NCBI GenBank assembly: GCA_965198415.1
Contig: CBDAPN010000032.1
Coordinates: 434,001-498,000, forward strand
Length of the DNA: 64,000 nucleotides
Reading direction: 5' to 3'
Origin: Endozoicomonas sp965198415
GTDB taxonomy: Bacteria > Pseudomonadota > Gammaproteobacteria > Pseudomonadales > Endozoicomonadaceae
Positions 46,262-55,906 of this stretch are shown here, in pieces. How positions within the stretch are numbered: the stretch's first letter is position 1; the number at the start of each line of letters is the position of its first letter. The notes beneath the pieces are model-generated. The model was not told the DNA's origin, ran no database searches, and saw only the letters and a list, made by a program, of their open reading frames with translations. The position numbers and the translations under genes are program-made.

Positions 46262-46717
46262 TTAAGGATGCTTACGGCTGATAAACGTCACTAAGCGACC
46301 ATCACCATAGCCGACATAACCATCGACATTTGTTACTCTCATGTCTAAATAATCTGGCAATGTAGGTAAGCGAATTTCTCCTGGGTGGAGAACACGCTTG
46401 TACCACTCGAATGTAGTGGAATACTTTTTATTCCCTAATGTAAAAGTGATATCAAATTCCTGAGAGCTATGATAAAAATTACACTTTGTAAAAATTGCGG
46501 TATTATAGGCAACTGTCCATATGGAGTGACGGTGAGGAAATAAAGTCATTCTGTATGGACTAGCCCAATATACGCAATAATTATTATTAGTAGCCTTAAT
46601 GTCTATAGTCCAATGGGAATGATTCACCATTTTGAAATAATCGTTATGTGCAAAAACATTGGAGGAAAAAAAAACAGCAGCGTAAACGATAAGCACTAAT
46701 CTAGAAACTTTATTCAT
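46262..46717 (-). CDS. Array unit U20: secreted HSSQ-motif protein, identical to U19
   Basis: 151 residues, no difference from U19. The exact copy shows that tandem duplication has happened very recently. The flanks begin to differ a little farther upstream (CAAATCTCAAG against CAAACCTCAAG). Confidence 0.9.
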   Translation of the reverse strand: MNKVSRLVLIVYAAVFFSSNVFAHNDYFKMVNHSHWTIDIKATNNNYCVYWASPYRMTLFPHRHSIWTVAYNTAIFTKCNFYHSSQEFDITFTLGNKKYSTTFEWYKRVLHPGEIRLPTLPDYLDMRVTNVDGYVGYGDGRLVTFISRKHP

Positions 46718-47118
46718 TGAGTATGCTCCATGTATACAAGGTAAGCTCAGGTATTAAACCTACGTCGGCCGTTATCTAATGGTTAGATGCAGGCTCAAAA
46801 CAAGTTTAGTTTCAAATCTCAAGTTTGTTGATAAATAATTTTTGAGTAATCGTTATTTAAATAAAGAAGATAGAGCCTACCTCTGAATTTCTTAACTCAA
46901 CCACGAGTTGGATAACCCCTGCCATAATACAGTAGACGTGTACTCATCCAAACTGTGTTGTTCCTCCCATACCAAAACTATTTACACGGTAAAGGCAGGC
47001 CTTCTGTTGTGACAGTGAAGGCTTCACCAAGTCGTAAAGCCTGAGTGGCAGTAGCGAGCCAGCGTAAACACTCACACACCAGCTCATTTAGCCAGAGAAA
47101 AAAAGCGTTACGATTTAT

Positions 47119-47574
47119 TTAAGGGTGCTTACGGCTGGTAAACGTCACTACGGAACCATAATTATAGCGGATCTTATCATAGTCATTTGTTACTTTCATG
47201 TCTAAATAATCTGGCAATGTAGGTATGGTAATTTCTCCTTGGCCGCGAACAGGCTTGTACCACTCGAATGTAGTGGAATACTTTTTATTCCCTAATGTAA
47301 AAGTGATATCAAATTCCTGAGAGCTACGACGAACAGCACATTTTGTAAACCATTTTCTACTATAGGCAACTGTCCATGTGAAGTAACTGTTCGGTACTAA
47401 AGTCATTTTGGATGGACTAGCCCAATATACGCAATAATTATTATTAGTAGCCTTAATGGATATATTCCAATGGGAATGATTCACAATTTTGAAAAAACCG
47501 TCGGCTGCAAAAACATTGGAGGAAAAAAAAACAGCAGCGTAAATGATAAACACTAATCTAGAAACTTTGTTCAT
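47119..47574 (-). CDS. Array unit U21: secreted HSSQ-motif protein (RSSQ variant)
   Basis: 151 residues. Signal peptide, ADGFFKIVNHSHW, PSKMTLVPNSYFTW. The histidine of the motif is Arg here (C-AVR-RSSQEF), the only such change. LGNKKYSTTFEWYKPV, tail GSVVTFTSRKHP. Confidence 0.88.
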   Translation of the reverse strand: MNKVSRLVFIIYAAVFFSSNVFAADGFFKIVNHSHWNISIKATNNNYCVYWASPSKMTLVPNSYFTWTVAYSRKWFTKCAVRRSSQEFDITFTLGNKKYSTTFEWYKPVRGQGEITIPTLPDYLDMKVTNDYDKIRYNYGSVVTFTSRKHP

Positions 47575-47975
47575 TGAGTATGCTCCATGTATACAAAGTA
47601 AGTTCAGGTATTAAACCTACGTCGGCCGTTACCTAATGGTTAGATGCAGGCTCAAAACAAGTTTAGTTTCAAATCTCAAGTTTGTTGATAAATAATTTTT
47701 GAGTAATCGTTATTTAAATAAAGAAGATAGAGCCTACCTCTGAATTTCTCAACTCAACCACGAGTTGGTTAACCCCTGCCATAATACAGTAGACGTGTAC
47801 TCACCCAAACTGTGTTGTTCCTCCCATACCAAAACTATTTACACGGTAAAGGCAGGCCTTCTACTGTGACAGTGAAGGCTTCACGAAGTCGTAAAGCCTA
47901 AGTGGCAGTAACGAGCCAGCGTAAACACTCACACACCAGCTCATTTAGCCAGAGAAAAAAAGTGTTACGATTTAT

Positions 47976-48431
47976 TTAAGGGTGCTTACGGCTGGTAAAC
48001 GTCACTATGCGACCATCATGACGGCCGAAATTACCAAAGTAATTTGTTACTATCATGTCTAAATAATCTGGCAATGTAGTTAAGCGAATTTCTCCTGGAC
48101 CGCCAACAGACTTGTACCACACGAATGTAGTGGAATACTTTATATTCCCTAATGTAAAAGTGATATCAAAGTCCTGAGAGCTATGATGAGCAGAACATTT
48201 TGTAAACCATGTTCTATTAAAGGCAACTGTCCATATGGAGTAACTGTGCGGTACTACTTTCTTTTCGTATGGACTAGCCCAATATACGCAATAATTATTA
48301 TTAGTAGCCTTAATGTCTATAGTCCAATTGGAATTATTCACAATCATGAAATGATCGTCCTTTGCAAAAACATTGGAGAAAAAAAAAACAGCAGCGTAAA
48401 CGATAAGCACTAATCTAGAAACTTTGTTCAT
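47976..48431 (-). CDS. Array unit U22: secreted HSSQ-motif protein with a 10-A tract
   Basis: 151 residues. The signal peptide reads YAAVFFFSNVFA because GGAGG has become GGAG plus ten A (48369-48378). This is the in-frame form of the tract that is one base shorter in U14 and U16. Cys pair, HSSQDF, LGNIKYSTTFVWYKSV, tail GRIVTFTSRKHP. Confidence 0.88.
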   Translation of the reverse strand: MNKVSRLVLIVYAAVFFFSNVFAKDDHFMIVNNSNWTIDIKATNNNYCVYWASPYEKKVVPHSYSIWTVAFNRTWFTKCSAHHSSQDFDITFTLGNIKYSTTFVWYKSVGGPGEIRLTTLPDYLDMIVTNYFGNFGRHDGRIVTFTSRKHP

Positions 48432-48832
48432 TGAGTATGCTCCATGTATACAAGGTAAGTTCAGGTATTAAACCTACGTCAGCCATTATCTAATGGTTAG
48501 ATCCAGGCTCAAAACAAGTTTAGTTTTAAATCTCATGTTTGTTGATAAATGATATTTGAGTAATCGTTATTTAAATAAAGAAGATAGAGCCTACCTCTGA
48601 ATTTCTCAACTCAACCACGAGTTGGATAACCCCTGCCATAATACAGTAGACGTGTACTCATTCAAACTTTGTTGTTCCTCCCATACCAAAACTATTTACA
48701 CGGTAAAGGCAGGCCTTCTGTTGTGACAGTGAAGGCTTCACGAAGTCGTAAAGCCTGAGTGGCAGTAGCGAGCCAGCGTAAACACTCACACACCAGCTCA
48801 TTTAGCCAGAGAAAAAAAGTGTTACGATTTAT

Positions 48833-49288
48833 TTAAGGATGCTTAGGGCTGGTAAACGTCACTACGGCACCCACAGTTCCGCCGACCTTACCATAGTCAT
48901 GTGTTACTTTTATGTCTAAATACTTTGGCAATTCAGGTAAGCGAAGTTCTCCTACGCCGGGAGTAGACTTGTACCAAGTTAGTGTAGAGGAATACTTTTT
49001 ATTCCCTAATGTAAATGTGATATCAAAGTCCTGAGAGCTATGATGAACAGAACATGTTGAAAACAATGTTCTATTAAAGGCAACTCTCCATATGAAGTAA
49101 CTGTTCGGTATTACTTTCTTTTCGTATGGACTAGCCCAATATACGCAATAATTATTAGGAGTATCCTTAATGTCTATAGTCCAATGAGAATGATTTATAA
49201 CAGTGAAATAAGCGTCAAGTGCAAAAACATTGGAGGAAAAAAAAGCAGCAGCGTAAACGATAAACACTAATCTAGAAATTTTGTTCAT
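48833..49288 (-). CDS. Array unit U23: secreted HSSQ-motif protein
   Basis: 151 residues. Signal peptide, LDAYFTVINHSHW, TPNNYCVYWASPYEKKV, Cys79 in FSTC, HSSQDF, LGNKKYSSTLTWYKS, tail AVVTFTSPKHP. Forms a subgroup with U24 and U25 (ELPKYLDIKVTHDYG). Confidence 0.88.
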   Translation of the reverse strand: MNKISRLVFIVYAAAFFSSNVFALDAYFTVINHSHWTIDIKDTPNNYCVYWASPYEKKVIPNSYFIWRVAFNRTLFSTCSVHHSSQDFDITFTLGNKKYSSTLTWYKSTPGVGELRLPELPKYLDIKVTHDYGKVGGTVGAVVTFTSPKHP

Positions 49289-49670
49289 TGAGTATGCTCC
49301 ATGTATACAAGGTAAGTTCAGGTATTAAACCTACGTCAGCCATTATCTAATGGTTAGATCCAGGCTCAAAACAAGTTTATAAATGATAAATATTTGAGTA
49401 ATCGTTATTTAAATAAAGAAGATAGAGCCTACCTCTGAATTTCTCAACTCAACCACGAGTTGGATAACCCCTGCCATAATACAGTAGACGTGTACTCATC
49501 CAAACTTTGTTGTTCCTCCCATACCAAAACTATTTACACGGTAAAGGCAGGCCTTCTGTTGTGACAGTGAAGACTTCACGAAGTCGTAAAGCCTGAGTGG
49601 CAGTAACGAGCCAGCGTAAACACTCACACACCAGCTCATTTAGCCAGAGAAAAAAAGTGTTACGATTTAT

Positions 49671-50126
49671 TTAAGGATGCTTAGGGCTGATAAACGTCAC
49701 TATGGGACCCTCAGTTCCGCCGACCGTACCATAGTCATGTGTTACTTTTATGTCTAAATACTTTGGCAATTCAGGTAAGCGAAGATCTCCTTTGCCGTGA
49801 GTAGACTTGTACCAAGTTAGTGTAGAGGAATACTTTTTATTCCCTAATGTAAATGTGATATCAAAGTCCTGAGAGCTATGATGAACAGAACATGTTGTAA
49901 ACAATGTTCTATTAAAGGCAACTCTCCATATGAAGTAACTGTTCGGTATTACTTTCTTTTCGTATGGACTAGCCCAATATACGCAATAATTATTAGGAGT
50001 ATCCTTAATGTCTATAGTCCAATGAGAATGATTCATAACAATGAAATAAGCGTCGGCTGCAAAAACATTGGAGGAAAAAAAAGCAGCAGCGTAAACGATA
50101 AACACTAATCTAAAAACTTTGTTCAT
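49671..50126 (-). CDS. Array unit U24: secreted HSSQ-motif protein
   Basis: 151 residues, nearly the same as U23 (period 838 bp, because the gap between them has lost about 19 bp of the AT-rich stretch). Signal peptide starts MNKVFRLVF. HSSQDF, LGNKKYSSTLTWYKS, tail GPIVTFISPKHP. Confidence 0.88.
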   Translation of the reverse strand: MNKVFRLVFIVYAAAFFSSNVFAADAYFIVMNHSHWTIDIKDTPNNYCVYWASPYEKKVIPNSYFIWRVAFNRTLFTTCSVHHSSQDFDITFTLGNKKYSSTLTWYKSTHGKGDLRLPELPKYLDIKVTHDYGTVGGTEGPIVTFISPKHP

Positions 50127-50527
50127 TGAGTATGCTCCATGTATACAAGGTAAGTTCAGGTATTAAACCTACGTCAGCCATTATCTAATGGTTAGATCCA
50201 GGCTCAAAACAAGTTTAGTTTTAAATCTCATGTTTGTTGATAAATGATATTTGAGTAATCGTTATTTAAATAAAGAAGATAGAGCCTACCTCTGAATTTC
50301 TCAACTCAACCACGAGTTGGATAACCCCTGCCATAATACAGTAGACGTGTACTCATCCAAACTTTGTTGCTCCTCCCAGACCAAAACTATTTACACGGTA
50401 AAGGCAGGCCTTCTGTTGTGACAGTGAAAGCTTCACGAAGTCGTAAAGCCTAAGTGGCAGTAGCGAGCCAGCGTAAACACTCACACACCAGCTCATTTAG
50501 CCAGAGAAAAAAAGTGTTACGATTTAT

Positions 50528-50983
50528 TTAAGGATGCTTAGGGCTGGTAAACGTCACTATGGGACCCTCAGTTCCGCCGACCGTACCATAGTCATGTGTT
50601 ACTTTTATGTCTAAATACTTTGGCAATTCAGGTAAGCGAAGATGTCCTACGCCGGGATTAGACGTGTACCAAGTTAGTGTAGAGGAATACTTTTTATTCC
50701 CTAATGTAAATGTGATATCAAAGTCCTGAGAGCTACTATGAACAGCACATTTTGTAAACAATGTTCTATTATAGGCAACTCTCCATATGAAGTAACTGTT
50801 CGGTATTATTTTCTTTTCGTATGGACTAACCCAATATACGCAATAATTATTAGGAGTACCCTTAATGTCTATAGTCCAATGAGAATGATTCATAACAATG
50901 AAATAATCGTCGGCTGCAAAAACATTGGAGGAAAAAAAAGCAGCAGCGTAAACGATAAACACTAATCTAAAAACTTTGTTCAT
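50528..50983 (-). CDS. Array unit U25: secreted HSSQ-motif protein
   Basis: 151 residues, last of the homogeneous group. The histidine position is Ser (C-AVH-SSSQDF). WYTSN replaces WYKS. Tail GPIVTFTSPKHP. Upstream of it the gap changes to the right-hand (U26-U29) type. Confidence 0.88.
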   Translation of the reverse strand: MNKVFRLVFIVYAAAFFSSNVFAADDYFIVMNHSHWTIDIKGTPNNYCVYWVSPYEKKIIPNSYFIWRVAYNRTLFTKCAVHSSSQDFDITFTLGNKKYSSTLTWYTSNPGVGHLRLPELPKYLDIKVTHDYGTVGGTEGPIVTFTSPKHP

Positions 50984-51313
50984 TGAGTATGCTCCATGTA
51001 TACAAAGTAAGTTAAATGCAGGTATTACAACATATTGTTAACAGTACCCACGCAAGCCATTATCTGATGGTTAGATGCAGGCTTAAAAGAAGTTTATACT
51101 CAACTCTCAGATTTTTCTGAAAATAAGTAGGCAATATTCAGGCAAACGGTATTTTATACAGTAGGTAAACCTACTAGGACCAAGCCTCTGCCTGCCCTGT
51201 GTTATTAGGCGATAGACTTTTATTACTTCGATCAGACTCAACCACTATTCAGTTAGCACCCCGCACGGTATCTTTCCTGAAATTCTCGATCCGGCAGAAC
51301 GAGACTGTCTGCC

Positions 51314-51820
51314 TCATTCGCTAAACGTCACTACAGGATATACACCAAAGACTATAGGATATTTACCGAAGAATGAAGCATAGGTAACTTTTACTTTTAG
51401 ATGTTCATGACCTGGTATGTCTGGTATTTTGGAGGCTATAACTTCCTGCTCTTTCCCATAGGGCTTGTACCAAGCTAGTGTAGTGGAATACTTTTTTTTA
51501 TTAGCTAATGTGAAAGTGACATTAAAGTCCTGAGAGCTATGATGAACGGAACATGTTGACCAAAACCATTTGAAACTATATTCAACTTGAAATGCGTGTT
51601 GATCGCCCGGCATTATTTTCCATTTGGATGGGCTAACCTTAACAACGCAATACTTATTACCAGTTGGACTAACATCCATACTCAGATGAGTATGATTTTT
51701 TATAAGAAAGTAAGCGTCGCCTTCCTGATTTACAATGGAGCGAACGCCGGCTGCAAACACATTGGAGGCAAAATAAACAGCAACGCAAACGATAAACATT
51801 AATCTAACGACTGTCTTCAT
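51314..51820 (-). CDS. Array unit U26: secreted HSSQ-motif protein with insertion
   Basis: 168 residues from ATG 51820. Signal peptide CVAVYFASNVFA, in which the homopolymer tract is interrupted. An insertion of about 12 residues (GVRSIVNQEGDA) precedes the first strand. Cys pair, HSSQDF, LANKKKYSTTLAWYKPY, tail YPVVTFSE. Resembles U4/U5 at the C-terminus. Confidence 0.86.
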   Translation of the reverse strand: MKTVVRLMFIVCVAVYFASNVFAAGVRSIVNQEGDAYFLIKNHTHLSMDVSPTGNKYCVVKVSPSKWKIMPGDQHAFQVEYSFKWFWSTCSVHHSSQDFNVTFTLANKKKYSTTLAWYKPYGKEQEVIASKIPDIPGHEHLKVKVTYASFFGKYPIVFGVYPVVTFSE

Positions 51821-52408
51821 TGAATGAGTCCTTTGAAAATAAAGCAATGCAGGTATGACATATTGTTAACAATACCCACGCAGGCCGTTATCTGATGGTT
51901 AGATGCAGGCTTTAAAAGAGTTTATACTCAGCTCTCAGATTTTTTTGAAAATAAATTGGCAATATGCAGACAATCGGTATTTTAATAAAGTAGGTAAAGC
52001 TACTTTGACCAAGCCTCTGCCTGCCCTGTGTTATTAGAGGATAGACTTTTATTACTTCGATCAGACTCAACCACTATTCAGTTAGCACCCCGCACGGTAT
52101 CTTTCCTGAAATTCTCGATCTTGCAAAACGGTAAACGCAGACTACTTGTTTTTCAGGAGCACAAAAAAAAGGATACTGAACTTTCAAGCTTAATCATAAT
52201 ACAGTAATCGTATACGAACCCAGACTTTGTCGTTCAAAGGTGACTCATGCTAAAATCATTTGCACTGTTCAGCAGTGCCTTTTTTTGCAACAGTAAAGGC
52301 TTTACGAAGCCGTAAAGCCTAAGAGCACCGAGACCAGCGTAAACATTCGCATACCAGCTCGTTTGGCCAGAGAAAAAATATTAGACTTTATTTAGCCGAC
52401 TTCCTGTT

Positions 52409-52864
52409 TCACTCACTAAACGTCACTATCCAACCTTGATGATTATCATCCCTGTTATCGAGTACACCAAAGTCAGTCCCTATTTTTATATGTTCGTAAG
52501 TTGGTATTTTGGGATGTATAACGTCTAGATCTCCATTATAGTGGAAGTAGTACGTTATTGTGACGGAGTACTTTTGGTGGTTAGCTGATGTGAAAGTAAC
52601 CTTAAAGTCCTGAGAGCTATGCAGCCAACCACATTTTGAAAAAAAGTAGCTATTAACATTAACCATAAACATGAAGTGAGAGCCCGGCATTATTTTTTTT
52701 TGGGTTGGTTTAACCTCATGAATGCAATATCCATAACCAGTACTAACGTCTATAGGCCGGCGGGTATGATTTTTTATATAGAAGGCTTTCCAGACTGCAA
52801 AAGCATTGGAGGAAAAAGAAACAGCAACGCAAACGATAAACATTAATCTAACGACTGTCTTCAT
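52409..52864 (-). CDS. Array unit U27: secreted HSSQ-motif protein
   Basis: 151 residues from ATG 52864. Signal peptide CVAVSFSSNAFA, mature VWKAFYIKNHT. Shorter inter-Cys segment start (STGYGYC). HSSQDF, then SANHQKYSVTITYYF: the usual W-Y-K is Y-Y-F. Tail GWIVTFSE. Confidence 0.85.
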   Translation of the reverse strand: MKTVVRLMFIVCVAVSFSSNAFAVWKAFYIKNHTRRPIDVSTGYGYCIHEVKPTQKKIMPGSHFMFMVNVNSYFFSKCGWLHSSQDFKVTFTSANHQKYSVTITYYFHYNGDLDVIHPKIPTYEHIKIGTDFGVLDNRDDNHQGWIVTFSE

Positions 52865-53460
52865 TGAATGAACCCTTTGAAAATAAAGCAATGCAGGTAT
52901 GACATATTGTTAATAATACCCACGCAGGCCATTATCTGATGGTTAGATGCAGGCTTAAAAGAAGTTTATACTCAACTCTCAGATTTTTCTGAAAATAAGT
53001 AGGCAATATTCAGGCAAACGGTATTTTATACAGTAGGTAAACCTACTAGGACCAAGCCTCTGCCTGCCCTGTGTTATTAGGCGATAGACTTTTATTACTC
53101 CGATCAGACTCAACCACTATTCAGTTAGCACCCCGCACGGTATCTTTCCTGAAATTCTCGATCTTGCAAAACGGTAAGCGCAGACTACTTGTTTTTCAGG
53201 AGCACAAAAAAACGAATACTGAACTTTCAAGCTTAATCATAATACAGTAATCGTATACGAACCCATACTTTGACGTTCAAAGGTGACTCATGCAAAAAGC
53301 ATTTACACTGTTCAGCAGTGCCTTTTTTTTGCAACAGTAAAGGCTTTACGAAGCCGTAAAGCCTAAGAGCCTAAGAGCACCGAGACCAGCGTAAACATTC
53401 GCATACCGGCTCGTTTGGCCAGAGAAAAAATATTAGACTTTATTTAGCCGACTTCCTGTT

Positions 53461-53913
53461 TCACTCACTAAACGTCACTATGGGACCTGGAGGATAAGAA
53501 TAACTATAGAGTGTACCATTGTAAGTCGTTACTTTTATATGTTCGTAAGCTGGTATTGTGGGGAGTCTAGCTGCAATATGCGCCCCATATTCCTTGTAGT
53601 ACGTTACTGTGAGGGAGTACTGTTGGTTGTTAGCTGATGTGAAAGTAACCTTAAAGTCCTGAGAGCTATGATACCAACCACATTTTGAAAAAAAGTCGCT
53701 ATTAACCTTAATCTCAAACATGAAGGGAGAGTACGGCATTATTGTCTTTTGGGTTGGTACAACCGTATGAATGCAATATCCATAACCAGTACTAACATCT
53801 ATAGGCCAACGGGTATGATTCTGTATATAGAAGGTTCCCCAAGCTGCAAACACATTGGAGGCAAACAAAACAGCAACGCAAACGATAAACATTAATCTAA
53901 CGACTGTCTTCAT
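53461..53913 (-). CDS. Array unit U28: secreted HSSQ-motif protein
   Basis: 150 residues. Signal peptide CVAVLFASNVFA, mature AWGTFYIQNHTRW. STGYGYC, then FSKC-GWY-HSSQDF, SANNQQYSLTVTYYKEY. Tail GPIVTFSE. Sister of U27, with a ~1049-bp period. Confidence 0.86.
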   Translation of the reverse strand: MKTVVRLMFIVCVAVLFASNVFAAWGTFYIQNHTRWPIDVSTGYGYCIHTVVPTQKTIMPYSPFMFEIKVNSDFFSKCGWYHSSQDFKVTFTSANNQQYSLTVTYYKEYGAHIAARLPTIPAYEHIKVTTYNGTLYSYSYPPGPIVTFSE

Positions 53914-54477
53914 TGAATAACCCCTTTGAAATTAAAGCAATGCAGGTATGACATATTGTTAACAATACCCACGCAGGCCGTTATCTGGTGGTTAGATGCA
54001 GGCTTTAAAGAAGTTTATACTCAGCTCTCAGATTTTTCTGAAAATAAATTGGCAATATGCAGACAATCGGTATTTTAATAAAATAGGTAAAGCTACTTTG
54101 ACCAAGCCTTCTGCCCTGTGTTATTAGGCGATAGCCTTTTATTACTTCGATCAGACTCAACCACTATTCAGTTAGCATCCCGCAAGGTATCTTTCCTGAA
54201 ATTCTCGATCTTGCAAAACGGTAAGCGCAGACTGCTTGTTTTTCAGGAGGGCGAAAAAAACGGATACTGAACTTTCAAGCTTAATCATAATACAGTAATG
54301 GTATTTGAACCCAGAGTTTGTCGTTCAAAGGCGGCTCCAATGCCGAAACCATTTGCATAGTTTCGCAGGCCTTCTACTGCAACAGTGAAGGCTTTACGAG
54401 GCCGTAAAGCCTAAATGGTCGTAGCCAAACCAGCGTAAACATTCGCATGCCGGCTTATTTAGCCAGAGAAAAAAGTG

Positions 54478-54944
54478 TTACGTTTCATTTGGCAGACTGT
54501 CTACCTCACGAAAAATCATTATGGGAACATACATATGTTCGTATGCAGCACCGTGAGCCTCTGCTTTTATATGTTCACTCTCCGGTATTGTCGGCATACG
54601 AAGCTCCGCTCTACTGGCAAAAGGCTTGTACCACACTAATGTAGTGGAATACTTTTTGTTGTTAGCCAATTTAATAGTTATATTAAAATCCTGAGAACTA
54701 TGATGAGAGGAACATTTTGAAAAAAATTTGGCTTCATAGGAAACATTAAATAAGTCATTACTGCCCGGCATTACTGTTTTTTTGGATGGACCAGCCGAAT
54801 AAACGCAATAGTTATTACCAGCAACACTAACGTCTATAGGCCAACGGGTCTTGTTTTGTATATAGAAATTAGGCGGGCGAAAGTGTTGGAGGAAAAAAAA
54901 ACAGCAACGCAAACGATAAACATTAATCTACAGACTGTCTTCAT
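54478..54944 (-). pseudogene. Array unit U29: frameshifted first unit of the array
   Basis: ATG 54944 reads a normal signal peptide (CVAVFFSSNTFA) and then, near 54870, leaves the mature frame and stops. The mature frame (NFYIQNKTRWPIDVSVAGNN, Cys pair, HSSQDF, LANNKKYSTTLVWYKP) is open to the end. The last strand reads VPIMIFREVDSLPNET. It is the first unit in transcription order and appears inactivated. Confidence 0.8.
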
Positions 54945-55357
54945 TGAATAACCCCTTTACAAACAAGGTAATTTAAAATGCAGGTATTCCATATTGTTAA
55001 CAATACCCATATAGGCCGTTATCTGATGATTAGATGCTGGCTTAAAAGAAGTTTATACCCAACTCACAGTTTTTTTTGATAAATCAGCAGGCAATATTAA
55101 AGTAATCGGTAGTTGAATAAAGGAGGTAAAGCTACTTAACCAAGCCTCTGCCCGCCCTGTACTTATTAGGTGATAGTCTTCTATTGCTTTGATCAGACCC
55201 AACCATGCTATCGATAGCATCCAGCAAGTTAGCCATTCGGAGCTTATTAGCCTGGCAACCAGTGGTCAGCACAGACTGCTTGTGTTTCATCTGACGAGTT
55301 GTTGCGGGCGCAGTAGTATGCTCAAGAGAGCTCAGGGTCTGCCTGTAGAACCCAAAA

Positions 55358-55906
55358 TCAACGGGAGCCTGACCGCTTATTGAGCTTACGTTGCAACGTT
55401 CTGCGGTGCATATCCAAACTGCGGGCAGCAGCGGAAATATTGCCCCCATGCTCCAACAGGACATTTTGCAAGTACTCCCATTCCAACTGATCCACGGAGG
55501 TTCTCTGCCTTGGGATTTGTGGGCATTGCTGATTGCTCTCACCCAGCGCAGCGAGAATTTGTACGGTATTGGCTGGTTTGCACAGGTAGTCGCTGGCCCC
55601 ACAACGAATGGCATGCACGGCGGTGGCGATACTGGCATAGCCGGTCAGCACGAGGATTTTCATTGACGGGTTGTAACTATAAAGCTGAGTCACCACCTGC
55701 AGGCCGCTTTCATTCCCCAGTTTCAAATCAACTACGGCGCTGGCCGGGTCGTGTTGCTGTTGCAGGCGCATGGCGGTTGCGGTTGTTTCTGCGGTCAATA
55801 CTTCAACACCTCGCTTTCGCAACGACGCTGCGAGAGTGCGTAGGAAGGTTTGATCGTCATCCACCAGCAAAGTACAGCTGGCCGGTTTACTAGCGCTCAT
55901 AGTCAC
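55358..55906 (-). CDS. regA: RegA/PrrA/ActR-type response regulator
   Basis: 182 residues from a GTG at 55906 (GAGG 7 nt upstream). The GTGA overlaps the kinase stop, so the two are translationally coupled; an ATG two codons on is the alternative. Receiver domain: DDD near residue 17, phosphoacceptor Asp in AVVDLKLG, Thr in LVLTGYAS, Lys in LCKPA. The short C-terminal Fis-type helix-turn-helix is GGNISAAARSLDMHRRTLQR, essentially that of RegA/PrrA. Expected role: global redox control of respiration and carbon metabolism. Lies next to the array, but nothing shows that it controls it. Confidence 0.92.
   Translation of the reverse strand: MTMSASKPASCTLLVDDDQTFLRTLAASLRKRGVEVLTAETTATAMRLQQQHDPASAVVDLKLGNESGLQVVTQLYSYNPSMKILVLTGYASIATAVHAIRCGASDYLCKPANTVQILAALGESNQQCPQIPRQRTSVDQLEWEYLQNVLLEHGGNISAAARSLDMHRRTLQRKLNKRSGSR

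Larger units (their letters stand above)
29399..54944 (-). repeat. Tandem array of 29 secreted-protein paralogues plus one remnant
   Basis: All units point the same way. Start-to-start spacing is 735-1373 bp at the left edge (U1-U3), ~891-904 (U3-U8), ~838-860 (U8-U25, most often 857), and ~1031-1049 (U26-U29). Each unit is a ~450-bp gene plus a ~400-bp conserved intergenic block. In sense order the block contains a short conserved ORF with an internal hairpin, an AT-rich stretch, a palindrome (ATCTAA-TGG-TTAGAT and variants) and a palindrome overlapping the ribosome site. Twenty-five units read through from signal peptide to C-terminus. U13, U14, U16 and U29 are frameshifted, and a truncated remnant lies at 31134-31223. 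The central units are most alike, indicating expansion by unequal crossing-over with homogenisation. Confidence 0.95.

Noticed and set aside
48183..50965. Plus-strand 75-76-codon frames antisense to array genes
   Set aside because: They mirror the conserved signal-peptide and inter-Cys DNA of the minus-strand genes and have no independent start signals.
29399..54944. CRISPR array
   Set aside because: The ~857-bp units contain complete genes; there are no short direct repeats with unique spacers and no cas genes.
29399..54944. Assignment of the array proteins to aegerolysins, thaumatin-like proteins or actinoporins
   Set aside because: General beta-sandwich feel and size are similar, but none of the diagnostic motifs of those families is present.
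55132..55638. 168-codon minus-strand frame overlapping regA
   Set aside because: Its upper part is antiframe to regA. Only the last ~50 codons, outside regA, look protein-like, and these are decayed in the related array gaps.
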